DNA of 47,779 bases from a virus: positions 1 through 47,779 of IMG/VR virus record IMGVR_UViG_3300028398_000002; one strand, given 5' to 3'. The notes beneath the pieces are model-generated. The model made no database searches and was not told where the DNA came from. It saw nothing but the letters and a program-made list of their open reading frames with translations. The translations under genes were made by a program, and so were the position numbers. How positions within the stretch are numbered: the stretch's first letter is position 1; each line of letters begins with the position of its first letter. Of the stretch, positions 15,265 to 23,072 are shown piece by piece.

Positions 15265-15478
15265 CACATATTACAAACTTAGAAACGGTGAAATTGTGTA
15301 TATAACACATATAATACCGCCATTGGTTGGATTTCCACGCCCCGAAAATCCGGTTATTGGTATTGGGCAAAAGAGCGGGTTTATGACGTGGGACGAAAAC
15401 GGCGTGTATGCTAAACATAGCAGCTACAATATAGAAAAACCAATATCACAAAAGGAGGTGACAAATGAGCAACGTTGA
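15248..15478 (+). CDS. Hypothetical protein (76 aa)
   Basis: ATG 15248 follows TTAGGAGGTTAAACA. The 76 residues start with an SH3-like strand pattern (NTYYKLRNGEIVYITHII) and end KEVTNEQR because the next ribosome binding site lies inside the gene. Unknown function. Confidence 0.65.
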   Translation: MLIRANTYYKLRNGEIVYITHIIPPLVGFPRPENPVIGIGQKSGFMTWDENGVYAKHSSYNIEKPISQKEVTNEQR

Positions 15479-15800
15479 AAACACGCTGAAAGAGCGCGGA
15501 GCGGTTCACGGTGATTTTAGTTTAAACGCTGAAATTGCACAAAGTTTAAAAGAGGTATGTCGGCCATATAGTGAAAAATTGACTGTAGAAGAGCGCGAAT
15601 CGTTGGATTATATTCTCCAAAAGATTGCCCGTGTGCTCAGTAAAGGCGGGTTGTATAAGGATGATTGGCGCGATATAGCGGGTTACGCCACTTTAGCAAT
15701 GAATTCACTCGATAAATATGAAGGTGCTACCGATAGCAAAGTGATAAAAATGAAACTGTCTTTTGATTTAATCTGGGAGGAGGTGGAAAATGAAACTTAA
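15465..15800 (+). CDS. DUF6378-like phage protein
   Basis: 111 residues. The pattern LKERGAVHGDFSLNAEIAQ at the N-terminus and LQKIARVLSKG, DDWRDIAGYATLAM in the second half match the small helical DUF6378 family common in phages and prophages of unknown role. ATG 15465 follows AAAGGAGGTGACAA, and the C-terminus overlaps the next gene by 11 bases. Confidence 0.75.
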   Translation: MSNVENTLKERGAVHGDFSLNAEIAQSLKEVCRPYSEKLTVEERESLDYILQKIARVLSKGGLYKDDWRDIAGYATLAMNSLDKYEGATDSKVIKMKLSFDLIWEEVENET

Positions 15801-16311
15801 ACCGTGCGGCTGTGGCCGCACACCTACCGAATTATCAACATACGGTAATTATATCGGAGAATACACTTTTATTTATGGTAATTGTTGCGGTGAATGGTTT
15901 GTAGAAGTCCCTACTGATTACGAAAAAGACCCTGAGAAACTACAAAAAATAATGATGTCGGGATGGAATGAAGCTGAGCGCTACGATGTCAAAAATTCGA
16001 TAACACCCGTCAAAAAATATTCTAATCTCGATGTTTTGCTTCGACCGAAATTGTGGCTTCGTAATTATCCTGTCAATGAAGGCTGGGATGATAAGTTAAA
16101 TCAACTGATGGATAACGGTGTGGGAGTTAAACGATTAAATCACTATGAAGTTGTTTTTGATGATGGTACGGTAATCTGGGTGTCTAATTTTCCATACGCT
16201 TATGGAAGTAACGGTTTAAATGATGGTTATTTACCATCACGAAAAACCGCTCTACGTTTAGCAAAATATCTTGCGTTAAATGTACGTTATAAGGAGGTGA
16301 AAAATGGTTGA
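15790..16311 (+). CDS. Lar-like zinc-ribbon protein with an extra C-terminal domain
   Basis: 173 residues. The first 60 residues (LKPCGCGRTPTELS, then YGNCCGEWFVEV, then MMSGWNEAERY) resemble the Lar/restriction-alleviation zinc ribbon: paired cysteines, a strand and a closing W-N. Residues 65-173 form an additional domain not found in short Lar proteins. Some Lar proteins reduce type I restriction, so an anti-restriction role is possible but not shown. Confidence 0.6.
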   Translation: MKLKPCGCGRTPTELSTYGNYIGEYTFIYGNCCGEWFVEVPTDYEKDPEKLQKIMMSGWNEAERYDVKNSITPVKKYSNLDVLLRPKLWLRNYPVNEGWDDKLNQLMDNGVGVKRLNHYEVVFDDGTVIWVSNFPYAYGSNGLNDGYLPSRKTALRLAKYLALNVRYKEVKNG

Positions 16312-16585
16312 TAAAGAGAGATTAATTTTAGATCGTAGTGATGAGCTATATACCGATAATGATGTAGCTATCACATTTGCGAAACAGTGGATAGCCGATA
16401 ATCCCGATCATTGGTATGAAATTAAACGAAATTTCGGTTTTTCGCATATCTCGGATGATGTTGCACTAGATCACGTGGTGAGACAAAACCTAATTTTTAA
16501 GAATGAGAGTTTCAACGCGGCGTTTATAACATATTGTGACAGTGTAGCGGAATACGAGTATGAGAGACTAAACGGCGTTAAGTAG
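16304..16585 (+). CDS. Hypothetical protein (93 aa)
   Basis: 93 residues from ATG 16304 after AAGGAGGTGAAAA, overlapping the previous gene by 8 bases. It is acidic and helical (AITFAKQWIADNPDHWYEIKR). No recognised family. Confidence 0.65.
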   Translation: MVDKERLILDRSDELYTDNDVAITFAKQWIADNPDHWYEIKRNFGFSHISDDVALDHVVRQNLIFKNESFNAAFITYCDSVAEYEYERLNGVK

Positions 16586-16595
16586 GAGGTGCAAA

Positions 16596-17012
16596 ATGGA
16601 AAAATTGAAATTTTCGCTATATGACGTCACTTTAGACGAATATAGTGATAACCAAAATAAAGATATTGACGTATATTATCAAAATAACTATGTTGGTACA
16701 TATAAGAATAAGAGAATATACTCTGTTACGGAATTAATATATGGGATTGTTCAAAAAATAAATGAACTAATAGAAAGGCCAAATGTACGCGGTATCTTTA
16801 TATCACGTGACGGGAGTTATGAATATGTAATAAATCCAACTGTTAAAGATATTTTTAGGTTAGTAAGTGAAGCCAAGTTAAACGTTGATGATTACATAGT
16901 GAAACCTCTCTTTATAGGTGAAAAATATCTGGTTGATGTGAATGTTGGAGAGGGTGAAGATTTTGGGGATTCCGTCGATATTATTCCTGAATCTAAACTT
17001 AAATTTGTATAG
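16596..17012 (+). CDS. Hypothetical protein (138 aa)
   Basis: 138 residues from ATG 16596 after AGGAGGTGCAAA. It is acidic with a mixed alpha/beta pattern; the N-terminal 30 residues are rich in Asp, Asn and Tyr. Local base composition is more AT-rich than in neighbouring genes, which might mean separate acquisition. Unknown function. Confidence 0.65.
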   Translation: MEKLKFSLYDVTLDEYSDNQNKDIDVYYQNNYVGTYKNKRIYSVTELIYGIVQKINELIERPNVRGIFISRDGSYEYVINPTVKDIFRLVSEAKLNVDDYIVKPLFIGEKYLVDVNVGEGEDFGDSVDIIPESKLKFV

Positions 17013-17021
17013 GAGGTAAAA

Positions 17022-17273
17022 ATGAAAGCATATATCAAATCGTTTAATCGGTGGTTTAGGTTAGATGATGTAGTATATCACATATTGAGAAATCGGCCCG
17101 ATATGGCAGAGCGAATGTTGGAGCAGGAAATTGGGTCGATAGGTGTCGATTATGATGATGTAACATTTTACATCAATGCAAACGACTTTAGAGCATTGGA
17201 GTTAACAAAAACAACCCATATTATAGAAAAGTTTGGAAAAATAGAGGTTGAAGATCAACCTAAATTTAGATAA
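17022..17273 (+). CDS. Hypothetical protein (83 aa)
   Basis: 83 residues from ATG 17022 after AGGAGGTAAAA. It begins with a basic aromatic stretch (YIKSFNRWFRLDDVVYHIL) and is otherwise acidic. It is followed after 11 bases by a membrane protein gene. Unknown function. Confidence 0.6.
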   Translation: MKAYIKSFNRWFRLDDVVYHILRNRPDMAERMLEQEIGSIGVDYDDVTFYINANDFRALELTKTTHIIEKFGKIEVEDQPKFR

Positions 17274-17284
17274 GGAGGTGTGAA

Positions 17285-17536
17285 ATGGAACTACTAATAG
17301 GTGTATTTTTGATAATGGGTATATTGTTTTTTATGTCGTCGGTGGATATAGCTCCGCTTTTGCGTTTCGGAGCTATAATCTATTTGCTATGGCAAGCCGT
17401 TTTGTGGTTTGAATATGGCGATCTTGATGCACAAGCGAAGCTTATGCTTTTTACCCCATTCGTGGTTTTGTGGTTTGCGATCGAGTGGGCAATTAAACGT
17501 AGACGTAAACATAGAAACGCTAAACAGGAGGCCTAA
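17285..17536 (+). CDS. Small membrane protein with about three spans
   Basis: 83 residues with hydrophobic segments at about 2-22, 26-42 and 53-70 and a strongly basic end (KRRRKHRNAK). Start ATG 17285 after AAGGAGGTGTGAA. The tail encodes CAGGAGGCC, the ribosome binding site of thyX. It could be a superinfection or membrane-modifying protein; it is not near the lysis genes, so a holin role is unlikely. Confidence 0.65.
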   Translation: MELLIGVFLIMGILFFMSSVDIAPLLRFGAIIYLLWQAVLWFEYGDLDAQAKLMLFTPFVVLWFAIEWAIKRRRKHRNAKQEA

Positions 17537-18142
17537 ATGACGGTTACACTGTTACACGTGACACCGCTCGAAATAGCCGATCGCGCAATTGGTAAGTGCT
17601 GGGATAAAGGGTGTTATACCGGACAGAAATCAATCGATCGAATGAAGCGTGTGGCCCTGAAAAATAAGCACGAAAGCGTTATCGAGCACATTGTGTTCAG
17701 TTTCGACATTGATGGGCTGTCACGTGCCGCGCTTCAAGAATTGGCGCGGCATAGAATTGCGAGTTTAAGCGTGAAAAGCACACGCTACACATTGAAAGAA
17801 TTAGCAAAAGAGGAACCGTTCATTCAGGGCCGTAAAATTGATACGTTACGTGCCGCTAAATATGTTGTATTACAAAATGATGAGATGATAGACTATCAAA
17901 TTATTCACGCTCTCGATAAATTGCGGATGCTGGTTCAATTGAATCTTTCTAACGATAAAACAAAATACGCGCTGCCGGAAGCGTATAAAACGTCGCTGGT
18001 ATGGACTATCAACGCCAGAGCGCTTCGAAATTTTCTTATTTTGCGCTCATCTAAAGCGGCGTTACCTGAAATGCAAAAGTTGGCTATGGAGATTATAGAA
18101 GTTATCCCGAAAGAGTATAAATTTCTATTTGAAGAGGTGTGA
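17537..18142 (+). CDS. thyX: Flavin-dependent thymidylate synthase
   Basis: 201 residues. It contains the ThyX signature RHRIASLSVKSTRY (about residues 74-87, RHR-x7-S) and an upstream HESVIEH segment, and methylates dUMP to dTMP using FAD and methylenetetrahydrofolate. It completes a pyrimidine pathway with the phage dUTPase and ribonucleotide reductase. It starts right after the previous stop, with AGGAGG upstream. Confidence 0.92.
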   Translation: MTVTLLHVTPLEIADRAIGKCWDKGCYTGQKSIDRMKRVALKNKHESVIEHIVFSFDIDGLSRAALQELARHRIASLSVKSTRYTLKELAKEEPFIQGRKIDTLRAAKYVVLQNDEMIDYQIIHALDKLRMLVQLNLSNDKTKYALPEAYKTSLVWTINARALRNFLILRSSKAALPEMQKLAMEIIEVIPKEYKFLFEEV

Positions 18143-18143
18143 A

Positions 18144-18902
18144 ATGAAACCACCGTTCAAGTATATGGGAGGTAAAGCGAAATTGGCAAAAACGATCGTT
18201 GAATATATTCCACAACATAAAGTTTATGTGGAACCATTTTTCGGTGCAGGCGCGGTATTTTTCGCTAAAGAACCGTCGAAAATAGAGATTATAAACGATA
18301 AAGATAATAACGTGTACAATTTTTTTAAACAGTTGCGAGAAAATTTCGACGCACTTATGCACTATTTGAAAAATATGGAATATTCGGAACGGTTATATCA
18401 AGATTGTAAAACTATATCAAAAACGTTTAAAGAGGCAAATGATGTGTATAGAGCCGCGCTTTTCTTTTTTAATGCTTATATCAGTTTTGGCGGTAAAATA
18501 AATGGCGGGTTTAGTTATGGTAAAACTCGTGTACTAACGCTTACAGTCCAAAAAGCTATTAATAGATTGCCAGATATTAAAGAGCGACTGTTAAACGCGC
18601 TTATACATAATCGCGACTATACTTTTATACTTGAAAAATATGATTCACCAGATACGTTTTTCTACTTAGACCCTCCATATAGAAACACATCTAAATATTT
18701 GTGTCATATTAATCACGACGAATTTTATAATCGAATAAAAATGTTACAGGGTAAATGGATTCTAAGTGAATATCTAACACCGGAACTACAAGAAATTTTC
18801 GCTGATTATCAAATTATACCGCTAAAATATCAACCATCTATAGGTGCTGGTATTGGTAACAGAAGTTATGGGCAAGAATGTATTGTGTTGAATGTTGAAT
18901 AA
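18144..18902 (+). CDS. DNA adenine N6-methyltransferase (Dam/D12 type)
   Basis: 252 residues from ATG 18144 (GAAGAGGTG upstream). Motifs in Dam order: FKYMGGKAKL near the start, VEPFFGAGAVFF (cofactor binding), NDKDNNVYNFF, and catalytic DPPY in FFYLDPPYRN near 180. No matching restriction endonuclease is present, so it is most likely an orphan enzyme protecting phage DNA from host restriction. The target sequence cannot be read from the protein. Confidence 0.9.
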   Translation: MKPPFKYMGGKAKLAKTIVEYIPQHKVYVEPFFGAGAVFFAKEPSKIEIINDKDNNVYNFFKQLRENFDALMHYLKNMEYSERLYQDCKTISKTFKEANDVYRAALFFFNAYISFGGKINGGFSYGKTRVLTLTVQKAINRLPDIKERLLNALIHNRDYTFILEKYDSPDTFFYLDPPYRNTSKYLCHINHDEFYNRIKMLQGKWILSEYLTPELQEIFADYQIIPLKYQPSIGAGIGNRSYGQECIVLNVE

Positions 18903-18925
18903 AGACCACAAGATAAGGAGAATGA

Positions 18926-21109
18926 ATGACAACTGAAGCGCAACTAATGGCGGATGCGAAATTTTATGAGAGTTATTCACGGTTTTTACCGGATTTAAAT
19001 CGTTTCGAAACGTGGAATGAAGCCGTTGAACGTGTAATGAATATGCACCGTACTAAATATAAAGACGAAATTGAAAAGTCCGATATACTTGCAGGTTTAA
19101 TAGATGAGGTCGAACGTGCGTATAAAGAGAAAAAAATCTTGGGCGCTCAACGAGCGCTGCAATTTGGCGGCGAGCAATTGCTATTGAAAAATGCGCGGCT
19201 TTATAACTGTACTGCAAGTTATTGCGACCGCGTAGAATTTTTCAAAGAGGCGTTTTGGTTGATGTTGTGCGGTTGCGGTGTTGGCTTTTCGGTACAAAAA
19301 GAGCACATAAAACATCTACCCACAATCTCCCCACGTGTGAAACAAGCTAAAACGTTCATAGTCGAGGACAGCATAGAAGGTTGGGCGGAGGCGCTTAATG
19401 TATTGCTATTATCATATTTTGACATAGATTCTCCATTTCGTAGCCGAAAAATATATTTTGATTTGTCAAAAATACGGCCAAAAGGCGCGTACATAAGTGG
19501 CGGTTTTAAAGCGCCTGGCCCTGAACCGCTTAGAAAAGCGTTGGATAAAATAGAGTTTTTGCTTACAAAAGAAACCGAAAATGGTACTGTGACAATGCGG
19601 CCGATAATTGCATATGATATTATGATGCACGCGGCGGATGCGGTCATATCCGGCGGAGTACGTCGAGCTGCAACGATTTGCATTTTTAGTCCTGACGATA
19701 CGGAAATGTTGACCGCTAAAACCGGAAATTGGTTTGTAGAAAATCCGCAGCGCGGTCGTTCTAACAATAGTGTGCTACTGCTACGCGATAAAACTACACG
19801 TGAACAATTCCACGAAATTATGCAGTCGGTCAAAGATTACGGAGAGCCAGGTTTTGTCTGGGCGGATGATATAGACTATATTGTAAATCCGTGTGTCGAG
19901 GTTGGGATGTATTGCCGTGATGATAATGGCAAATCTGGTTTTCAGATGTGTAATTTGACGGAAATTAACGGCGGTATGTCCGAAACGAAGGAGGTATTTT
20001 TCGAGCAATGTAAATATGCTTCTATTTTAGGTACATTGCAGGCAGGTTACACCGATTTCGCTTTTTTGAGCGACTCAACTAAAAAAATCGTCGAGCGTGA
20101 GGCACTTATAGGCGTAGGTATAACCGGATTTATGAATAATCCAAAAATTTTATTTGACCCTGAAATTCAACGTCAGGGTGCGGAGATAGTGAAAAAATGG
20201 AATAAAATTACCGCTAAATTGATCGGAATCAATCAAGCGGCACGTACTACCGTTGTAAAACCGTCTGGCAATGCCTCCGTGCTGTTAGGTACGGCTTCAG
20301 GCATTCACGGCGAGCACGCTCCGCGCTATTTGCGTCACGTGCAAATGAATAAAACCTCAGAAATTGCGCAACTTTTTCAACGTACTAACCCGCGTATGGT
20401 CGAGGAATCCGTGTGGTCAGATACGGATATAGTAGTAGCGTTTCCGATAGAGCCGAAAGCAGGTTCAATTTTCAAGCGCGATCTTTTGGGTGTTAAACAA
20501 CTCGAATATGTCAAATTGACTCAAATGAATTGGATAGCGAGTGGCACTAATAAAGAGTTGTGTGTTAAACCGTTTTTGACTCACAACGTATCGAATACAA
20601 TCACGGTGGATAATTGGGATGATGTAGAAAACTACATTTATAATAACCGCGAGTTTTTGTGTGGCGTATCTCTATTAGCGGCGGCTGGCGATAAAGCGTA
20701 TCCGCAAGCTCCGTTCACTGAAGTATTAACACACACGGAAATACTTGAAAAATACGGTACCGTTGCGCTTTTCGCGTCAGGACTGATTGAAGCAGGATTG
20801 AATGCGTGGGATGGTAATTTGTGGTTAGCACTCGATACGGCGCTGGGTTTTGGCGAAACTTTAGATGATACACACAAAGATTTATTAAAACGCGATTTCG
20901 TTCGAAGATTTAAAAAATTTAGTCGAAATTTTGTTTCGGAAAATGAGTGTGCAAATTGTTTAAAAGATGTTTACAATCTTCACAAATTTTGGAAAATTAA
21001 ACGCGATTCGAAACCTATCGATTGGGCAAAAGAGTTGACTAAACGTGAATATACCGATATAGATACGATAGCGGCCGAAGCGTGTGCAGGAGGTAAGTGT
21101 GAGTTATGA
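18926..21109 (+). CDS. nrdJ: Class II (adenosylcobalamin-dependent) ribonucleotide reductase
   Basis: 727 residues, the size of a monomeric B12-dependent ribonucleoside-triphosphate reductase. Visible features are LYNCTASYC (about 92-100, first redox Cys), the GGVRRAATI segment, the active-site strip NPCVEVG…MCNLTEIN (about 320-345), and a C-terminal CAGGKCEL redox pair. It makes deoxyribonucleotides without oxygen, provided the host supplies adenosylcobalamin. ATG 18926 follows AAGGAG. The end overlaps the next gene. Confidence 0.92.
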   Translation: MTTEAQLMADAKFYESYSRFLPDLNRFETWNEAVERVMNMHRTKYKDEIEKSDILAGLIDEVERAYKEKKILGAQRALQFGGEQLLLKNARLYNCTASYCDRVEFFKEAFWLMLCGCGVGFSVQKEHIKHLPTISPRVKQAKTFIVEDSIEGWAEALNVLLLSYFDIDSPFRSRKIYFDLSKIRPKGAYISGGFKAPGPEPLRKALDKIEFLLTKETENGTVTMRPIIAYDIMMHAADAVISGGVRRAATICIFSPDDTEMLTAKTGNWFVENPQRGRSNNSVLLLRDKTTREQFHEIMQSVKDYGEPGFVWADDIDYIVNPCVEVGMYCRDDNGKSGFQMCNLTEINGGMSETKEVFFEQCKYASILGTLQAGYTDFAFLSDSTKKIVEREALIGVGITGFMNNPKILFDPEIQRQGAEIVKKWNKITAKLIGINQAARTTVVKPSGNASVLLGTASGIHGEHAPRYLRHVQMNKTSEIAQLFQRTNPRMVEESVWSDTDIVVAFPIEPKAGSIFKRDLLGVKQLEYVKLTQMNWIASGTNKELCVKPFLTHNVSNTITVDNWDDVENYIYNNREFLCGVSLLAAAGDKAYPQAPFTEVLTHTEILEKYGTVALFASGLIEAGLNAWDGNLWLALDTALGFGETLDDTHKDLLKRDFVRRFKKFSRNFVSENECANCLKDVYNLHKFWKIKRDSKPIDWAKELTKREYTDIDTIAAEACAGGKCEL

Positions 21110-21587
21110 CGAGTGGTTGAAAGAGTTTAAAGCTAAACGTTCGGAGATTGTCCGGCGTTTAGTGGCGGACGGGTATAGCGATAGAGAAATAGCAGCTTAT
21201 TTCGAGTTCGATAATATGAAAGTTAAACAGGACAAATTTTGTCCTCTTTATAGTCAAAACAAAAAATGTCACAATGTCGAGTATTTGAACTGTTTTAATT
21301 GCGCGTGCCCATACTTTGAAATTATAGACGAACCTATCGAGATAGACGATCGAAAATTGGTTAGCTGGTGCACTATTGATTCGAAATATGCTAAACTATT
21401 CGTAGATGATAACGATAACGTACATTGCGATTGTACGGATTGCACCGTACCGCATACGAAAAAATCAGCGGTTAAATATGTTTCACGTGAAACATTCACG
21501 TATCGGGTAGACGATTCGAGCAGTTTTCTCGATACGTTACGGTCGTTTCAATTGAGTGAAATTTTAGGAAAATTCAAATTGTGGTGA
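21099..21587 (+). CDS. Cysteine-rich small-domain protein downstream of the reductase
   Basis: 162 residues from GTG 21099 (AGGAGG five bases upstream); GTG 21084 is in frame but overlaps that signal. The N-terminus has a short helical motif (DGYSDREIAAYFEF). The centre is cysteine-rich: CPLYSQNKKCHN, NCFNCACPYFE, then CDCTDCTVPHTKKSAVKY. This is the pattern of the metal-binding cysteine-rich small domain (PF04071 type) often found near cobalamin genes, which suits a neighbour of a B12-dependent reductase. A perfect parS palindrome lies in its coding sequence (21478-21495). Confidence 0.7.
   Translation: MSYDEWLKEFKAKRSEIVRRLVADGYSDREIAAYFEFDNMKVKQDKFCPLYSQNKKCHNVEYLNCFNCACPYFEIIDEPIEIDDRKLVSWCTIDSKYAKLFVDDNDNVHCDCTDCTVPHTKKSAVKYVSRETFTYRVDDSSSFLDTLRSFQLSEILGKFKLW
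21478..21495. promoter_or_regulatory. parS-like ParB target, site 1
   Basis: ATGTTTCACGTGAAACAT is a perfect 18-bp palindrome containing TGTTTCACGTGAAACA (21479-21494), identical to the bacterial chromosomal parS consensus TGTTNCACGTGAAACA. It lies inside the cysteine-rich protein gene (codons for YVSRETF). An identical copy is at 28421-28438. No ParA or ParB gene was recognised in the genome. Confidence 0.88.
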
Positions 21588-21588
21588 A

Positions 21589-22101
21589 ATGAAGCTGACA
21601 AAACACGAACGTGATAAATTACTGTTAGAAAATTTGAAATTGATTTACAAAATAATAAACAAATATTTTCCTACAGGTGATTTTAATGAATATGTAAATC
21701 AAGGGATTATCTCTTTCATTAAAGCTATCGAGAAATTTGACCCTACAAAAAACGTTAAATTAACGACATTTGCGTATCGTGTAATCAAAAACGATTTGAT
21801 GGATTATACTATGAAAAATCGTGTTGTAGCCGCTCCGGTTAGCCGAAAGAATATTCCGAAAACTTATTTCGAAAGCGATATCGAGCCGGAGCTTCGCGAC
21901 GCTATTTTTCAACACGAAAGCGACGCCTTTTTTGAAGCTGCAAAAGACGAATTATTACGAAAGATAGAAACACGTTTAGCATCGAGCGAAGCGCGTGCGT
22001 TTAAAATGCTTTTAAACGGCAAAACTTTCAAAGAGATTTACAAAGCGACTGGCGTCACAAAAAAGAAAATGCGGCGTTTAGTGGCGATTTTACAAGATTA
22101 A
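21589..22101 (+). CDS. Phage-encoded sigma-70 family RNA polymerase sigma factor
   Basis: 170 residues. Region 2 is clear: DFNEYVNQGIISFIKAIEKF followed by KLTTFAYRVIKNDLMDY (core binding and -10 recognition). The C-terminal RAFKMLLNGKTFKEIYKATG and VTKKKMRRLV is a region 4-like helix-turn-helix. It probably switches host polymerase to the leftward late genes. It is the last rightward gene and its stop overlaps the stop of the convergent endolysin gene. The ribosome binding site is weak (TGGTG). Confidence 0.88.
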   Translation: MKLTKHERDKLLLENLKLIYKIINKYFPTGDFNEYVNQGIISFIKAIEKFDPTKNVKLTTFAYRVIKNDLMDYTMKNRVVAAPVSRKNIPKTYFESDIEPELRDAIFQHESDAFFEAAKDELLRKIETRLASSEARAFKMLLNGKTFKEIYKATGVTKKKMRRLVAILQD

Positions 22102-22484
22102 TACACACGTTCAAAGTGTGGGACATCTATAAAACTATTGAAATTACCGCCCCAGCGATTACCTTCTCTCAATGACTCCCAGAAATCACCCAAAAATTGT
22201 GTATCCTCTTTTTTATATGTAAGCCTTCCGTTTACGAAAATATTGAAATCAACCGCTAAACGTTTGAGATGATTAGACTGTAGCGTCATAGATTTTCGTT
22301 TTGTTTTAATGAAACCGATTTTTTTGTCCGTCAAATCAATTTCGTAACCGTAATAATATAGCCTCTGCTGATCTTTCGTACGATATGCTTCTCCGAAGGT
22401 CAATATCACACTGTTTTTAGCTGCAAACTCGATAAGTTTTGCTATATCTTGTGTAAACTCCCACTGAACTTTTACCAGACTCAT
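22098..22484 (-). CDS. M15 family endolysin (peptidoglycan peptidase)
   Basis: 128 residues. The zinc-binding pattern of M15 (VanY-like) peptidases is present: SNHLKRLAVD (about 70-79, for SxHxxGxAxD) and the downstream PHFE near the end (about 122-125). It should cleave peptide cross-links in the cell wall. There is no signal peptide, so release depends on the holin. It is the last gene of the late arm; its stop shares TTAA with the convergent sigma factor gene. Confidence 0.85.
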   Translation of the reverse strand: MSLVKVQWEFTQDIAKLIEFAAKNSVILTFGEAYRTKDQQRLYYYGYEIDLTDKKIGFIKTKRKSMTLQSNHLKRLAVDFNIFVNGRLTYKKEDTQFLGDFWESLREGNRWGGNFNSFIDVPHFERVY

Positions 22485-22485
22485 A

Positions 22486-22761
22486 TCACCCCTTTAAATG
22501 TGTTTGAGCGACTAATTCTTTCAGCACGTCGAATATAAACGAGTATCCTGCTAAGGTAATCGCTACGACTAACGTTATTACCAGCGTGAGTTTGCCGCCG
22601 ATTTTTGACGTTTCTTTAGATAAATTATCTATCGAATCAGATAATTTATCTAATTTTTTCACGTGAGTATCGTAAGCTGCTTCTAATTTTAATGTAGAGC
22701 TTTCACACCTTTGCCCGATTGGACATTCAGACCAATTAATTTGACTTGTTTCGGCACTCAT
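22486..22761 (-). CDS. Coiled-coil membrane protein of the lysis cassette (XhlA-like)
   Basis: 91 residues: a polar N-terminus, a heptad-like helix (about 25-55, DTHVKKLDKLSDSIDNLSKE) and one strong transmembrane segment (about 57-80, LTLVITLVVAITLAGYSFIF). This layout resembles XhlA/BhlA-type holin-associated proteins. It lies between the outer spanin and the endolysin and overlaps the spanin gene end by 26 bases. Confidence 0.7.
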   Translation of the reverse strand: MSAETSQINWSECPIGQRCESSTLKLEAAYDTHVKKLDKLSDSIDNLSKETSKIGGKLTLVITLVVAITLAGYSFIFDVLKELVAQTHLKG

Positions 22762-22963
22762 TCAATTTCTCTCTTATCCTGTAATATGTATAATCGTTTA
22801 AAAGGATACCGCGAAACGGCGCGGCTTCTCCTTTTTCTATCCAATGCACTTTAATCGAAGGGTCATTTATGATGACACGCGCACAACCTGAAAAATTTAT
22901 ACTAATCAATAATATCGTGAATAATTTTTTCAGATTGTTTATCGTCGCGCTTTTTGAGCTCAT
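22736..22963 (-). CDS. Outer-membrane lipoprotein spanin (Rz1-like)
   Basis: 75 residues with a basic N-terminus (NNLKK), a hydrophobic core (LFTILLISI) and a lipobox FSGC with Cys near 27. The mature part is short and charged. The gene begins inside the preceding gene (22902-23072) in another frame, overlapping it by 62 bases, the nested arrangement typical of Rz/Rz1 pairs. This supports a Gram-negative host. Confidence 0.78.
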   Translation of the reverse strand: MSSKSATINNLKKLFTILLISINFSGCARVIINDPSIKVHWIEKGEAAPFRGILLNDYTYYRIREKLNECRNKSN

Positions 22964-23072
22964 CCGCCAACTCTTTTTTTGCTTTTGCTTTTTTGGCGTT
23001 TTGAATTGCCGTTTTAACCGCGTTAACGATAGACGTCAACGCGGCTAAAATTGAAGCGAGTTTAGAAATCAT
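22902..23072 (-). CDS. Inner-membrane spanin candidate (Rz-like, 56 aa)
   Basis: ATG 23072 overlaps the holin stop (ATGA). The 56 residues hold an N-terminal hydrophobic/amphipathic helix (LASILAALTSIVNAVKTAI) followed by a long Lys/Glu-rich helix. Position after the holin and the embedded lipoprotein gene argue for an i-spanin, though it is short for that role. Confidence 0.6.
   Translation of the reverse strand: MISKLASILAALTSIVNAVKTAIQNAKKAKAKKELADELKKRDDKQSEKIIHDIID

Noticed and set aside
17550-17565. Third parS-like sequence TGTTACACGTGACACC at the start of thyX
   Set aside because: Two mismatches, not palindromic in the outer bases, and explained by codons of a conserved protein start.
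19219-19833. Leftward open frame of 204 codons inside the ribonucleotide reductase gene
   Set aside because: Shadow frame opposite conserved catalytic motifs, without an initiation signal.
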